Origin: an uncultured Lachnospiraceae bacterium
GTDB lineage: Bacteria > Bacillota > Clostridia > Lachnospirales > Lachnospiraceae
Direction of reading: 5' to 3'
Length of the DNA stretch: 38,193 nt
NCBI GenBank assembly: GCA_902780405.1
Contig: CACZFI010000011.1
Coordinates: 1-38,193 of the forward strand
The position numbers were made by a program, and so were the translations under genes. The notes beneath the pieces were generated by a model that worked only from the letters and a program-made list of their open reading frames with translations, made no database searches and was not told where the DNA came from. Shown in pieces: positions 24,808 to 35,100 of this stretch. Position 1 is the first letter of the stretch. Each line of letters opens with the position of its first letter.

Positions 24808-26805
24808 ATGGAATTTAAACTGCACTCCGAATTTCAACCCACCGGCGATCAGCCGGAAGCGATTGCCGCACTGGTCGATGGCTTTCGAAAGGGACATCAC
24901 AGGGAGACGCTTCTCGGCGTCACCGGTTCCGGAAAGACATTCACCATGGCGAATGTCATCCAAGCCCTCGGCAAGCCGACACTGGTGCTTGCGCACAACA
25001 AAACCCTTGCTGCGCAGCTGTACTCCGAATTCAAGGAGTTCTTTCCGGAGAATGCAGTCGAGTATTTTGTCTCATATTACGACTATTATCAGCCTGAGGC
25101 CTATGTGCCGCAGACCGACACCTACATCTCCAAGGATTCCTCCATCAACGATGAGATCGATAAGATGCGCCACAGCGCCACGGCAGCTCTGATCGAGCGC
25201 AGGGACGTGATCGTGGTGTCCTCCGTATCCTGTATCTACGGTATCGGTGATCCGGAGGAGTATCAGTCCATGATGCTCTCGCTTCGACCCGGGATGCAGA
25301 AGGATCGCGACGAACTGATCCATCAGCTTGTGGACATCCAGTACACCAGGAATGACACGGACTTCGCCAGAGGCAACTTCCGTGTGAAGGGAGATGTGGT
25401 GGACATCCTTCCTGTTTCCACTTTTGAGGATGGTGTCCGCGTGGAGTTCTTCGGCGATGAGATCGACAGGATCACGGAGTTTGATCCGCTCACGGGAGAG
25501 ATCAAGAGAAGCCTTTCCTTTGTCGCTGTGTTCCCCGCATCGCACTATGTCGTGGCACCCGACAAACTGAAGAAGGCCATCGGCGAGATTGAGGCGGAAC
25601 TTGCCGAGCGTGTCGCCTACTTCAAGGCGCATGACAAGCTGCTTGAGGCACAGCGCATCAAGGAGCGCACAGAGTTTGACTTAGAGATGCTTCGGGAGAC
25701 GGGATTTTGTTCCGGCATCGAGAACTATTCCCGCATCCTTGCGGGGCTTGCCCCCGGGGCAACTCCGAATACCCTTCTTAAATTCTTCGGTGATGATTAT
25801 CTGATGATCGTCGACGAGTCTCATATGACACTGCCGCAGGTTCGAGGTATGTATGCCGGCGACCGGGCCAGAAAGACGACACTGGTGGATTACGGATTCC
25901 GACTTCCGTCCGCACTTGATAACCGACCGCTCAATTTCGATGAGTTTGAAGATCGGCTGGATCGTATCCTCTATGTATCCGCGACACCCGGAGAGTACGA
26001 GGCTTCTCACGAGGAACTTCGCACGGAGCAGGTGATCCGTCCGACGGGTCTTTTGGATCCGGAGGTGTCGGTACGACCTGTGGAGGGACAGGTGGACGAC
26101 CTCGTGAAGGAGGTCCGGAAGGAAGCCGAGGCGGGACACAAGGTTCTTGTCACCACGCTCACCAAGCGTATGGCGGAGGATCTGACCGACTATATGAGGG
26201 AGCTGGATATCAAGGTGAAATACCTGCACTCCGATATCGACACGCTGGAGCGAATCGAGATCGTCAGAGATCTTCGTATGGGCGTTTTCGATGTGCTTGT
26301 CGGCATCAACCTCCTAAGAGAAGGTCTCGATATTCCGGAGATCACGCTGGTCGCGATTCTGGATGCGGACAAGGAGGGCTTCCTCAGGTCCGAGACTTCG
26401 CTGGTACAGACCATCGGTCGTGCCGCGAGAAATGTCGGCGGACATGTCATCATGTACGCGGATACCATCACGGACTCCATGCGCAAGGCTATCGATGAGA
26501 CGAACCGCAGACGCAGCATTCAGCATGCGTACAACGAGGCGCACGGTATCACTCCCACCTCCATCAAGAAGGAGATCAGAGATATCATTTCCCTTGAGGT
26601 GGATGAGCAGGGCCGCGCGGACGAGATGGCCGAAAGACGCGAGAAGGACCGGGAGTCCATGAGCAAGAAGGAACTCACCAAGGAGATCGAGCGTCTCACC
26701 AAGCGCATGAACAAGGCGGCGGCGGAATTAGACTTCGAGCATGCCGCGATGTACCGCGACGAACTAAAAGAGCTCAAGGCGCTCTACAGAGACTACGACA
26801 AGTAG
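24808..26805 (+). CDS. uvrB: Excinuclease ABC subunit UvrB
   Basis: A 665-residue nucleotide excision repair helicase that takes damaged DNA from UvrA and recruits UvrC. Walker A is GVTGSGKT (37-44). The beta-hairpin that wedges between DNA strands is [24 protein letters not shown]-like DESH appears in [12 protein letters not shown], and motifs V and VI are [10 protein letters not shown] and QTIGRAARN. The UVR domain that binds UvrC is at the C-terminus ([20 protein letters not shown] and on). Length is normal. No ribosome binding site is visible and panE ends 3 nt before, so translation probably relies on coupling. A LexA-like box lies in the operon's promoter. Confidence 0.97.
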   Translation: MEFKLHSEFQPTGDQPEAIAALVDGFRKGHHRETLLGVTGSGKTFTMANVIQALGKPTLVLAHNKTLAAQLYSEFKEFFPENAVEYFVSYYDYYQPEAYVPQTDTYISKDSSINDEIDKMRHSATAALIERRDVIVVSSVSCIYGIGDPEEYQSMMLSLRPGMQKDRDELIHQLVDIQYTRNDTDFARGNFRVKGDVVDILPVSTFEDGVRVEFFGDEIDRITEFDPLTGEIKRSLSFVAVFPASHYVVAPDKLKKAIGEIEAELAERVAYFKAHDKLLEAQRIKERTEFDLEMLRETGFCSGIENYSRILAGLAPGATPNTLLKFFGDDYLMIVDESHMTLPQVRGMYAGDRARKTTLVDYGFRLPSALDNRPLNFDEFEDRLDRILYVSATPGEYEASHEELRTEQVIRPTGLLDPEVSVRPVEGQVDDLVKEVRKEAEAGHKVLVTTLTKRMAEDLTDYMRELDIKVKYLHSDIDTLERIEIVRDLRMGVFDVLVGINLLREGLDIPEITLVAILDADKEGFLRSETSLVQTIGRAARNVGGHVIMYADTITDSMRKAIDETNRRRSIQHAYNEAHGITPTSIKKEIRDIISLEVDEQGRADEMAERREKDRESMSKKELTKEIERLTKRMNKAAAELDFEHAAMYRDELKELKALYRDYDK

Positions 26806-26815
26806 CGGTTTCAAA

Positions 26816-26844
26816 TTGCTTTTACTGCTTATTTAAGCTATGAT
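26816..26844 (+). promoter_or_regulatory. Promoter of the small membrane protein-uvrA unit
   Basis: TTGCTT (26816-26821), 17-base spacer, TATGAT (26839-26844), about 30 nt before the start codon. No LexA-like box is visible in 26806-26872. Confidence 0.65.
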
Positions 26845-26872
26845 ATAACCAAATCAAACAGGAGGTACCAAG

Positions 26873-27166
26873 ATGGACAGAGACGAACTTATTGCAGAGA
26901 TTTCCATGCGCAGAGACATCCCCATCGAAGAGGTGGAGGAAGTGATCGAGGAAGAAGACATGATCTTCGCTGAGGAGTATTATGCACACAAAAGAAAGAA
27001 AAAGATGATCACGCTTGGGGTTTTGATCGCGTTTATCGCGGGCGTGGTTGCGGCTGTGATCGTGCTTGATCGCCAGGAGAAGATCAGCATTTCCGACATT
27101 GAGGCATCCGTGAAGGACAATGTCAAGAAATACGTCGATAAAGTAAGGAACTATGAGCGAGCATAA
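26873..27166 (+). CDS. Small single-pass membrane protein between uvrB and uvrA
   Basis: A 97-residue protein I do not recognise. Residues 1-40 are strongly acidic ([15 protein letters not shown] and the stretch around it), a basic patch KRKKK at 40-44 precedes one membrane helix (45-65, [21 protein letters not shown]), and a charged helical tail follows. By the positive-inside rule the acidic N-terminus is cytoplasmic. The first 20 residues ([20 protein letters not shown]) could be a small helical domain similar to those in DNA-binding HU-like or phage proteins, but that is weak. AGGAGGT lies 6 nt before the ATG. It overlaps uvrA by 14 nt. Confidence 0.82.
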   Translation: MDRDELIAEISMRRDIPIEEVEEVIEEEDMIFAEEYYAHKRKKKMITLGVLIAFIAGVVAAVIVLDRQEKISISDIEASVKDNVKKYVDKVRNYERA

Positions 27167-29993
27167 ATACATTCAGGTTTGGGGAGCCAGAGAGCACAAC
27201 TTAAAAAACATCGACATCAAGATTCCCAGAGATCAGTTTGTAGTGATCACGGGGCTTTCCGGATCCGGAAAGTCATCCCTTGCATTTGATACGATTTACG
27301 CAGAAGGACAGCGAAAGTACATGGAGTCGCTGTCCTCTTATGCGCGCCAGTTTTTAGGACTTGCGGATAAGCCGGATGTGGATAAGATCGAGGGACTCTC
27401 GCCTTCGATCTCCATCGATCAGAAGTCGACGAACCGGAATCCGAGATCCACGGTGGGAACCGTAACGGAGATTTATGATTATCTGCGACTGCTCTATGCG
27501 AGGATCGGTATTCCCCACTGCCCGCAGTGCGGGAAGGTGATCGAGCGCCAGACGGTGGATCAGATGGTGGACGAGATCATGAAGCTTCCGGAGAAGACGA
27601 AGTTTATGCTGGTAGCGCCCGTGATAAGAGGTCGAAAGGGCGAGCACACCAAGCTTCTCGAGAATGCCAAAAAGAACGGATATGTCCGTGCCGTGATCGA
27701 CGGGATTGAGTACAACCTGACGGAGGACGAGATCGTCCTCGACAAGAACAAAAAACACACCATCAACATTGTGGTGGATCGCCTTGTGATGAAGGAGGGT
27801 ATCGCATCGAGACTTGCGGACTCCATCGAGACGGTCCTTAAAATGTCGGAGGGTCTGCTCGAGGTGGATGTGATCGGTGGTGAGCCGCTTCATTTTTCCG
27901 ACAGTTTCTCCTGTCCGGACTGCGGTATCAGCATCGACGAGATCGAACCGAGATCCTTCTCCTTCAACAATCCTTTCGGTGCCTGCCCCTGCTGTACGGG
28001 ACTCGGTTTCAGACAGGAGTTTGACCCCGAGTTGATGATCCCGGATCCGTCGCTTACATTAAATGAAGGCGCGATCTCCGTGATGGGGTGGCAGTCTTCC
28101 GGCAAGAAGTCCGGAAAGAACAGCTATACCCATGCGATCCTGGAGGCACTGTCCGAGGCTTACGGATTCTCACTGGATGTTCCTTTTGAGAAACTGGACA
28201 AGAAATCGAAGGACGTGATCCTCTACGGTACAAAGGGTAAGAAGGTGACCGTACACTACGAAAGTCAGTGGGGACACGGCACGCACTATGTTGAGTTCGA
28301 AGGACTCGTGGACAATGTAAGAAGGCGTTATCGTGAGACCTCTGCCGAAAGCATGCGCGAGGAGTATGAGGAGTACATGACGCTGACGCCCTGTGAGGAG
28401 TGTCACGGAAAGCGACTCAAACCCTCGTCTCTGGCTGTGACGGTGGGCGGTGTCAATATCTTTGATCTGACGGAGATGTCAGTGGTGAAGCTGGCGACTT
28501 TTATAGACGGACTTACACTGACGGAAAGGGAAGCCATCATCGGCAGGCAGATCCTGAAGGAGATCAGTGCACGCCTCGGATTTATGATCAACGTGGGACT
28601 CGATTATCTGAACCTCTCGCGTCCGACGGGTACGCTCTCGGGCGGTGAAGCACAGAGAATCCGTCTTGCCACGCAGATCGGATCGGGACTGGTGGGTGTT
28701 GCCTACATCCTTGACGAGCCGAGTATCGGTCTTCACCAAAGAGACAATGACAGGCTGATCGCAGCCTTAAAGGAACTGCGAGACCTCGGCAATACGCTTC
28801 TGGTGGTGGAACACGATGAGGACACCATGCGCGCTGCGGATTACATCGTCGACATCGGACCCGGTGCGGGATCGGCCGGCGGACATGTGGTGGCGGAGGG
28901 TACCGCTGCCGACCTGATGCGCTGCAAGAATTCCATCACAGGTGATTATCTAAGCGGAAGAAAGAAAATCCCGGTTCCCGCTGTAAGGAGAAAGCCCACA
29001 GGCTACCTTACCGTGAAGGGTGCAAGGGTGAACAATCTAAAGAATATCGATGTCAAGATCCCCCTCGGGGTGATGACCTGCGTGACGGGCGTATCCGGAT
29101 CCGGCAAGAGTTCTCTGATCAATGAGATTCTCTATAAGCGCCTGGCCAGAGACCTAAACCGTGCGAAGGTAAAACCCGGAGATCATGACAGGATCAACGG
29201 CACGAATCAACTGGATAAGATCATCAATATCGATCAGGCGCCCATCGGAAGGACGCCCCGTTCCAACCCGGCGACCTACACAGGCGTCTTCGACCAGATC
29301 CGTGACCTCTTTGCGGGCACCAAGGATGCGAAGGCGATGGGATACAACAAGGGCAGATTCTCCTTCAATGTGTCCGGCGGACGATGCGAGGCCTGCAAGG
29401 GCGACGGTATCATCAAGATCGAGATGAACTTCCTGGCGGATGTCTATGTTCCCTGTGAGGTATGCCACGGAAGACGTTACAACCGTGAGACTCTGGAAGT
29501 GAAGTACAAGGGCAAGAGCATTTATGATGTGCTGGATATGACGGTGGATGAAGCCTGTGAGTTTTTCTCGGCGGTTCCCTCGGTACTTCGAAAGATCAGT
29601 ACCTTAAAGGACGTCGGGCTCGGATATATCAAGCTCGGACAGCCGTCCACAACATTGTCGGGCGGTGAAGCACAGCGTATCAAGCTTGCGACGGAGCTAT
29701 CCAAGAGAAGTACCGGCAGGACGATCTATGTCCTGGATGAGCCGACCACCGGACTTCACTTTGCGGATGTGCACAGGCTGGTGGACATTTTGTCACAGCT
29801 GGCGGAAGGCGGAAACACTGTGGTGGTGATCGAACACAATTTAGATGTGATCAAGACCGCCGACTACATTATCGATATGGGACCCGAAGGCGGTGAAGGC
29901 GGTGGTACGGTGATCGCAACCGGAACACCCGAAGAGATCGCCGAAGTGAAGGCGTCCTATACAGGAAAGTATTTAAAAAAATATCTCAAATAG
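27153..29993 (+). CDS. uvrA: Excinuclease ABC subunit UvrA
   Basis: A 946-residue DNA damage sensor with two ABC-type ATPase modules. The first Walker A is GLSGSGKS (34-41), the second GVSGSGKS (about residue 645). Both signatures are [19 protein letters not shown] and [17 protein letters not shown], with Walker [11 protein letters not shown] and [10 protein letters not shown]. Zinc-binding cysteine clusters are CPQCGKV, CPDCG...CPCC and CEACKGDG...CEVCHGRR. Full-length, typical of UvrA1 that loads UvrB, not the shorter UvrA2 drug-resistance type. AAGG lies 5 nt before the ATG, inside the end of the upstream gene. The next gene starts 22 nt downstream with no terminator in between. Confidence 0.97.
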   Translation: MSEHKYIQVWGAREHNLKNIDIKIPRDQFVVITGLSGSGKSSLAFDTIYAEGQRKYMESLSSYARQFLGLADKPDVDKIEGLSPSISIDQKSTNRNPRSTVGTVTEIYDYLRLLYARIGIPHCPQCGKVIERQTVDQMVDEIMKLPEKTKFMLVAPVIRGRKGEHTKLLENAKKNGYVRAVIDGIEYNLTEDEIVLDKNKKHTINIVVDRLVMKEGIASRLADSIETVLKMSEGLLEVDVIGGEPLHFSDSFSCPDCGISIDEIEPRSFSFNNPFGACPCCTGLGFRQEFDPELMIPDPSLTLNEGAISVMGWQSSGKKSGKNSYTHAILEALSEAYGFSLDVPFEKLDKKSKDVILYGTKGKKVTVHYESQWGHGTHYVEFEGLVDNVRRRYRETSAESMREEYEEYMTLTPCEECHGKRLKPSSLAVTVGGVNIFDLTEMSVVKLATFIDGLTLTEREAIIGRQILKEISARLGFMINVGLDYLNLSRPTGTLSGGEAQRIRLATQIGSGLVGVAYILDEPSIGLHQRDNDRLIAALKELRDLGNTLLVVEHDEDTMRAADYIVDIGPGAGSAGGHVVAEGTAADLMRCKNSITGDYLSGRKKIPVPAVRRKPTGYLTVKGARVNNLKNIDVKIPLGVMTCVTGVSGSGKSSLINEILYKRLARDLNRAKVKPGDHDRINGTNQLDKIINIDQAPIGRTPRSNPATYTGVFDQIRDLFAGTKDAKAMGYNKGRFSFNVSGGRCEACKGDGIIKIEMNFLADVYVPCEVCHGRRYNRETLEVKYKGKSIYDVLDMTVDEACEFFSAVPSVLRKISTLKDVGLGYIKLGQPSTTLSGGEAQRIKLATELSKRSTGRTIYVLDEPTTGLHFADVHRLVDILSQLAEGGNTVVVIEHNLDVIKTADYIIDMGPEGGEGGGTVIATGTPEEIAEVKASYTGKYLKKYLK

Positions 29994-30015
29994 AGAAACA
30001 GGAGGAACACTTAAA

Positions 30016-30522
30016 ATGAATGGTTTCAGAACACTGAACGAGGCAACAGATTTATTCCAGTCCGTAAACGGGCTCGGTGGATCAAACAACATCTTTGTTG
30101 TATACAAAGATACGACACCGCAGGGCAAGGGCGCCGGTATGGGCGGTCTTGTCGGAGGCATGACATCCGCTATGAAGAGCAACGAGGATTCCATGAAGGT
30201 TTTCGGTACAATCTATGACGGACTTTTGATCAACCAGACCGAGAGCGGACTTGCGATCATTCCCCTGGAGCAGCCCGGTGCAAAGATGATATACAGCTTT
30301 GCCAAGATGGAAGCACATCCGGAGAAATTCGTCTTTATCCCTTACACAGCTATAGGCGGTATCACCGTGAAGAATTTCGCGCTCCTTAACAAGAAGACCC
30401 AGGCGATCAAGCTTAATGTAAACGGTACCACGATCCCGGTTTGCGCCAAGGTTTCCGATAAGGATGTTCCCTATCAGGAGGCAAACTTTGCGAAGTTCAT
30501 GCAGCAGTACAAGAAAAAGTAA
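30016..30522 (+). CDS. Protein of unknown function downstream of uvrA
   Basis: A 168-residue soluble protein with no signal peptide. It has an N-terminal helical turn, a Gly-rich loop (GKGAGMGGLVGGMTSAMK, residues 37-54), and then alternating strands ending in a helix (EANFAKFMQQYKKK). The strand pattern VFIPYTAIGGITVKNFALL...AIKLNV resembles a PH-like beta-barrel with an end-capping helix, but I cannot name a family. GGAGG is 10 nt before the ATG. It is likely co-transcribed with uvrA; nothing in the sequence links it to DNA repair. Confidence 0.82.
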   Translation: MNGFRTLNEATDLFQSVNGLGGSNNIFVVYKDTTPQGKGAGMGGLVGGMTSAMKSNEDSMKVFGTIYDGLLINQTESGLAIIPLEQPGAKMIYSFAKMEAHPEKFVFIPYTAIGGITVKNFALLNKKTQAIKLNVNGTTIPVCAKVSDKDVPYQEANFAKFMQQYKKK

Positions 30523-30561
30523 AATGCATCGGAAATCGTGCTTTTCTTTTAAGTAGGTGCA

Positions 30562-30570
30562 TGATATAAT
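30562..30570 (+). promoter_or_regulatory. Extended -10 promoter of fba
   Basis: TGATATAAT gives a perfect extended -10 element; the -35 region (around 30542, TTTTCT) is poor. The start would be near 30577, giving a leader of about 75 nt. Confidence 0.65.
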
Positions 30571-30576
30571 ATCTTT

Positions 30577-30623
30577 CGCGCGATGCACGCGCGGTTAACT
30601 AAAGGCTTTGCGGGATATCCCGC
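30577..30623 (+). promoter_or_regulatory. Two perfect hairpins in the fba leader
   Basis: CGCGCG-ATGCA-CGCGCG (30577-30593) lies at the predicted transcription start, and the 14-bp palindrome GCGGGATATCCCGC (30610-30623) ends 14 nt before the ribosome binding site. A 5' stem could stabilise the mRNA; the second could be a protein site. No known riboswitch was recognised. Confidence 0.5.
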
Positions 30624-30650
30624 ACAATATAGAAAACGGAGGAAATATTC

Positions 30651-31514
30651 ATGTTAGTATCAGCTACCGAGATGCTTAAGAAAGCAAAAGAGGGACACTA
30701 CGCAGTTGGTCAGTTCAACATCAACAACCTTGAGTGGACCAAGTCCATCTTACTTACCGCACAGGAGTTACAGTCTCCCGTTATCCTTGGTGTATCCGAG
30801 GGCGCAGGTAAGTACATGACCGGCTTCAAGACCGTAGCAGCTATGGTGAAGGCTATGGACGAGGAACTCGGCATCACAGTTCCCGTTGCGCTTCATCTTG
30901 ATCACGGTACCTATGACGGATGCTACAAGTGCATCAAGGCAGGTTTCACATCCATCATGTTCGATGGTTCTCACTATCCCATCGAGGAGAACATCGCCAA
31001 GACCAGCGAGCTCGTAAACGTAGCGCATCAGTTGGGCCTTTCCATCGAGGCTGAGGTTGGTTCCATCGGCGGCGAGGAAGACGGCGTTATCGGTGCAGGT
31101 GAGTGTGCAGATCCCGATGAGTGTAAGGCAGTTGCAGATCTCGGCGTAGATATGCTTGCTGCAGGTATCGGTAACATCCACGGCGCATATCCCGAGAACT
31201 GGGCAGGTCTTTCTTTCGAGACTCTCGATGCTATCCAGCAGAAGACCGGTGCTATGCCTCTCGTATTACACGGTGGTACAGGTATCCCCGATGACATGAT
31301 CGCTAAGGCAATCTCTCTCGGCGTATCCAAGATCAACGTAAACACCGAGTGTCAGTGGGCATTCCAGGAAGCAACCAGAAAGTACATCGAAGAGGGCAAG
31401 GACAAGCAGGGCAAAGGCTTCGATCCCCGTAAGCTTCTCGCTCCCGGTGCACAGGCAATCTGTGACAAGGTAAAAGAGAAGATGGAACTTTTCGGTTCTG
31501 TAGGCAAGGCGTAA
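30651..31514 (+). CDS. fba: Class II fructose-bisphosphate aldolase
   Basis: A 287-residue zinc aldolase that reversibly splits fructose 1,6-bisphosphate into dihydroxyacetone phosphate and glyceraldehyde 3-phosphate in glycolysis. Zinc ligands are His85 (LHLDHG, with catalytic Asp84), His177 (GNIHGAYPENW) and His207 (LVLHGGTGIP). FDGSHYPIEENI and EAEVGSIGGEEDG are conserved substrate-side segments, and KINVNTECQWAF binds phosphate. The codon choice is noticeably narrow (few rare codons, many GTA, CTT, GGT and ATC), fitting a highly expressed gene. GGAGG is 8 nt before the ATG. Related tagatose-bisphosphate or 6-phospho-5-dehydro-2-deoxygluconate aldolases share the fold, but a stand-alone gene with its own strong leader suggests the glycolytic enzyme. 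Confidence 0.94.
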   Translation: MLVSATEMLKKAKEGHYAVGQFNINNLEWTKSILLTAQELQSPVILGVSEGAGKYMTGFKTVAAMVKAMDEELGITVPVALHLDHGTYDGCYKCIKAGFTSIMFDGSHYPIEENIAKTSELVNVAHQLGLSIEAEVGSIGGEEDGVIGAGECADPDECKAVADLGVDMLAAGIGNIHGAYPENWAGLSFETLDAIQQKTGAMPLVLHGGTGIPDDMIAKAISLGVSKINVNTECQWAFQEATRKYIEEGKDKQGKGFDPRKLLAPGAQAICDKVKEKMELFGSVGKA

Positions 31515-31538
31515 GCCTTTACTTAGAAGAAGACGACA

Positions 31539-31577
31539 GAGGGGACGGTCCGATTTTGGTGCCGTCCTCTTTTTTTG
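31539..31577 (+). terminator. Rho-independent terminator of fba
   Basis: GAGGGGACGG (31539-31548) pairs with CCGTCCTCTT (31562-31571), including two G-T pairs, followed by a T run to 31577. Confidence 0.82.
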
Positions 31578-31662
31578 TAAGTTGATCAATTTTGTGCAAA
31601 ATCCGTGACTGTTCATGTCTTATGATAGGAGACAGAGTGCAGACGTATGCAGGGAGGAGCTT

Positions 31663-32076
31663 ATGCAATTTCAGGTGGGAAGTATCAAAAGAGAACAGAT
31701 GGATCTATTCTTCGGCTTTTTGACGGAACAGGCCGTACATGCGTATAAGGCGAAGAAGAACACAGCCATCATCGGTCTTGCGACCTCGGACCGTACGGCC
31801 TGTGGGGCGCTTGCGGGCCATATGGAGGATACGGATCTTTTTGCGGTCGACAGTTTCTACGTGCATCCGAAGGTTCGAAGACACGGAGGAGGTACGATGC
31901 TGTGGGAAGCGCTCCTTGACGAACTCGGCGGGGATGTTGCGGTTCGTATCAGCTTCGCGGAGACAAGCGACGACACGGAAGCGTTGTATGAATTCCTGAT
32001 TGCGAGGGGCTATGCGGAAAGCTCTTACGATCCGGATGACGAGTCCCCGGTGCACAGATTTACGATCGTGGAATAG
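31663..32076 (+). CDS. GNAT-family N-acetyltransferase
   Basis: A 137-residue acetyltransferase that would transfer acetyl from acetyl-CoA to an unknown amine. The acetyl-CoA-binding motif A is FAVDSFYVHPKVRRHGGGTMLWEAL (R-x-x-G-G-G-x-x-L), followed by the typical motif B ETSDDTEALYEFLIARGYAE. The ATG at 31663 is chosen because GGAGG lies 6 nt before it; the frame's earlier ATG at 31615 has no such site and is close to the fba terminator. A TATGAT at 31621-31626 could be the -10 box, but no convincing -35 is seen. The giant kinase gene starts 26 nt after the stop, so the pair is likely one transcription unit. Confidence 0.86.
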   Translation: MQFQVGSIKREQMDLFFGFLTEQAVHAYKAKKNTAIIGLATSDRTACGALAGHMEDTDLFAVDSFYVHPKVRRHGGGTMLWEALLDELGGDVAVRISFAETSDDTEALYEFLIARGYAESSYDPDDESPVHRFTIVE

Positions 32077-32102
32077 CCGGCGTGGAAAGGATGGCATAGA
32101 CT

Positions 32103-35100
32103 ATGGACGGATTGATCAATGAGAATCAGATACAGCAGGAGATCCTGATGCAGGATCCCGCGGTACAGGATGCGGAATTTTACAAGAAGAAAACCGATGC
32201 GTATACGGAGCGGCATGTGACAGAGCACGCCATCAAGTTCCGTCTGGCCGAGCTTGATGCGGATAAGACGCTGAGCGAGAAGAAGCTTGCGCTTCGCTAT
32301 GAGAAGACGCCCGCCGGACAGGATTTTGCAGAGGATGTTCGGAAGGCGCAGGAGGAGGGGCGTAACGTCGGAAGCTCAAAGCTGAACGGCTACGCTTATC
32401 GTTTTATGCGCAATTACAACAGTGCGAAAGCACAGTTTGAAACGGATTATCAGGAGACCAAGGCGATTTACGAGATCCCGCTCACGGCCGAGGATCATCA
32501 AAAGATTGAGTCGATCCGTGCGGAATACGCCCTGATGATCGAAAAGCGTAAGGACGGCAGGCTGGAGCAGGAGCAAAGAGCCAAGAACGCGCATCTTACC
32601 GGAGAGTATCTGGAAAACTATATCACAACCTACATGACCATTAACACGGAAGAAAGACTTCTGAAGAGGCGGGATGCTTCGATCGCTGACGTTCTGACAA
32701 AACGTCAGAGGGATAAGGACGACTACTATAAGTCAGGCCTGCTGATGCCCTGGATGGACCCCGGGAATAAGGAGAAAAACGCGGCATTCCTGCGCGCTTA
32801 CTTCGGCAAGACTTCCGAGCGGATCCTCTATGTGCGCCGGATGGTGAACGAGGTGATCGCGTACGATTTCAACGTTCACATGGTGAACAAGCACTGGCTT
32901 GCCGAAAATGCGGCCACATTTCTGCGGATGATAAGACGTGCGGAAGATCTTCCGAATCTGATTTCAGAAGACAAAAACCAGCTTACCAAACGCGAGGTTG
33001 CCCTGGTGGAGACGAAGTCCAAAGAGGCCGTCAAGCTGCTTGAGATCGTTACCAGATTCTTTGAACAGCAGGGGCTCAAGCGGAACGACTGGGGAAGCAA
33101 AAACTTCGAGATCAAGGCGGACGAAGTACATGCGGGAGAAAACAGGGCAGAGAAAAAACAGCGCGAAAAAGAAGAAAGAGAATCCGAGAACAAATACATC
33201 GATAAACTAAAAGGTGAATTCGGTATCCTGAAGCAGGAGGAGGAGCGACTGCTCCGCACTGAAAACCGAAAGGACACGTACCCCGATGAGGTGGCGAAGC
33301 TATCCTTCTCAGACTTCCTGCGCATGATCGGAAGCAAGAACCGCGGACAGGTGGTCCTTGCCGGTGGAAAGCTTACGCTGATCAACAACGGTTTCTTCAA
33401 AAGAAAGAATACCGGAACGGAGGCAGCCGAGCACGTTCTTTTAAAGCGCCACTTTGTGGAACTTGCGCTCTCAAAGCTTGAGGCGAAGGAGAGAGAGGTC
33501 TACAGAACACTTTTTGAGAATATGGTGGGACTCGATGGCTACTCGACGACCACAAAGCCGCTTTCGAGAAAGCAGATCGTGGCTGTCCTGCATGAGATCG
33601 GGACACACACCTCCGAGGTGAAACGAACGCTGCACGCCGGTCAGGACGATCATCCCTACAAGGCCTATGCCGAAAAGATCGATATCCTCTTCGGCGATGA
33701 GCCCAAGGAAGGGGATGTACCGGCGGTCAAGAAACGAAAGACCGCAGCCGTAAAGCAGCAGATCAGACAGGCGCTCGAGCGTGCGCGTGCGGCGGGCATG
33801 CGCGTCGGTAAGCTTTCGGACAGTCAGTTAAACACCCTGCTCAACCGCGATCTTTCCATGCTGAAGGATGAGATCTTCAGGGCTTTCCGGGTGATGGACA
33901 ATACAGTGAACAACGCGGTAGGAGGCGACAGGGCGGCCCTGATGGAGGACGGGAAGCTTTGGGACCGTATTGCGGCGCATGTGATCCTTCGTATGACGGA
34001 GAAGGACGCAAGCAGAAGGACGCTGGATGATGTGCGGATGGACCGTTTTTTGGTGGACGCCGCATTTGAGAAAGCAGGCAGACCGGAGCTGGCCGACGGA
34101 GTCAAGAAGATTGCTTCCGGCAGTTTCACCTATGGTGGAGCGGATTCCGTGTACGCCTCACTTTCCGGGAAACGGCTGACCAAAGATCAGCGCGCAGATA
34201 TCGAAACCCTGCTTCGGCTGATGGACGGAGTAAGTGAACTGTCGAGGGCCAATGAAACCATGATGACGCGCGAGGGTTCCAATCCGGCAGTGGATCAGAA
34301 AACGGTTATGGAGACCGCGCACGTTGTACAGCACATGCTGACCGGAGAGACGGAAGCACTCGACCGCGCGGCGACGATGCTCGCGGGCACGAGATTTGCG
34401 GCCGGCTACGAGGAGTGGAAGCGCCGCGTGCAGGCAGGATTTTCTTTTGTTGCGACTGAGAACAGTCTGCTTACCACCCTCGGAAATGTACACGAGGACA
34501 GAAGCGCCTTAAATCCACCGGAGGAAGCTCGTGAAGATGCGCTTAAGATCCGTGCCCTTTCAGCGGAGGAGGAGGCTGTGCTTGCAGGTATGAGCAAGGA
34601 CGAGCAGATGATCGCCGGGATCCTGCTTATGAGTAAGCTGCCTTCGGAGCTGATCAAGAAGGAGCGTGACACCACTGCACAGAGCATCCTGCTCTTATAT
34701 AAGACCTTAAAATCCGTTCAGCCGGGACAGGAGTTCGTGACCGGGATCACGGTGGGCGACTGTACGATGCGCCTGTGCCAGGACCGGGATTGTACACTTA
34801 CGCTTGTGGCACGAAACGGAAAACTCACCATCCCACTTCCTACCAATCGGATCCTCGATTATGTGGAGGCGGATATCTGCGATCACGTGAAGCAATTCGG
34901 GTATGATGAGGTGTTCGAAGCCTGCTTTTCCGATGCGGAGAACCGCTTCATCAAGGATAGGGACGCGCGGCCCGACGAGGGAGAAACCGTACGCATGAGA
35001 AATCTGTGTACCAGAGTGTCCGCCTCCGTTTCGGGGGCACCCAAGGCTCTGTTTGAGAATACGGAAACCCATATCCTGATCGGATATGTGCGGGAGCTTC

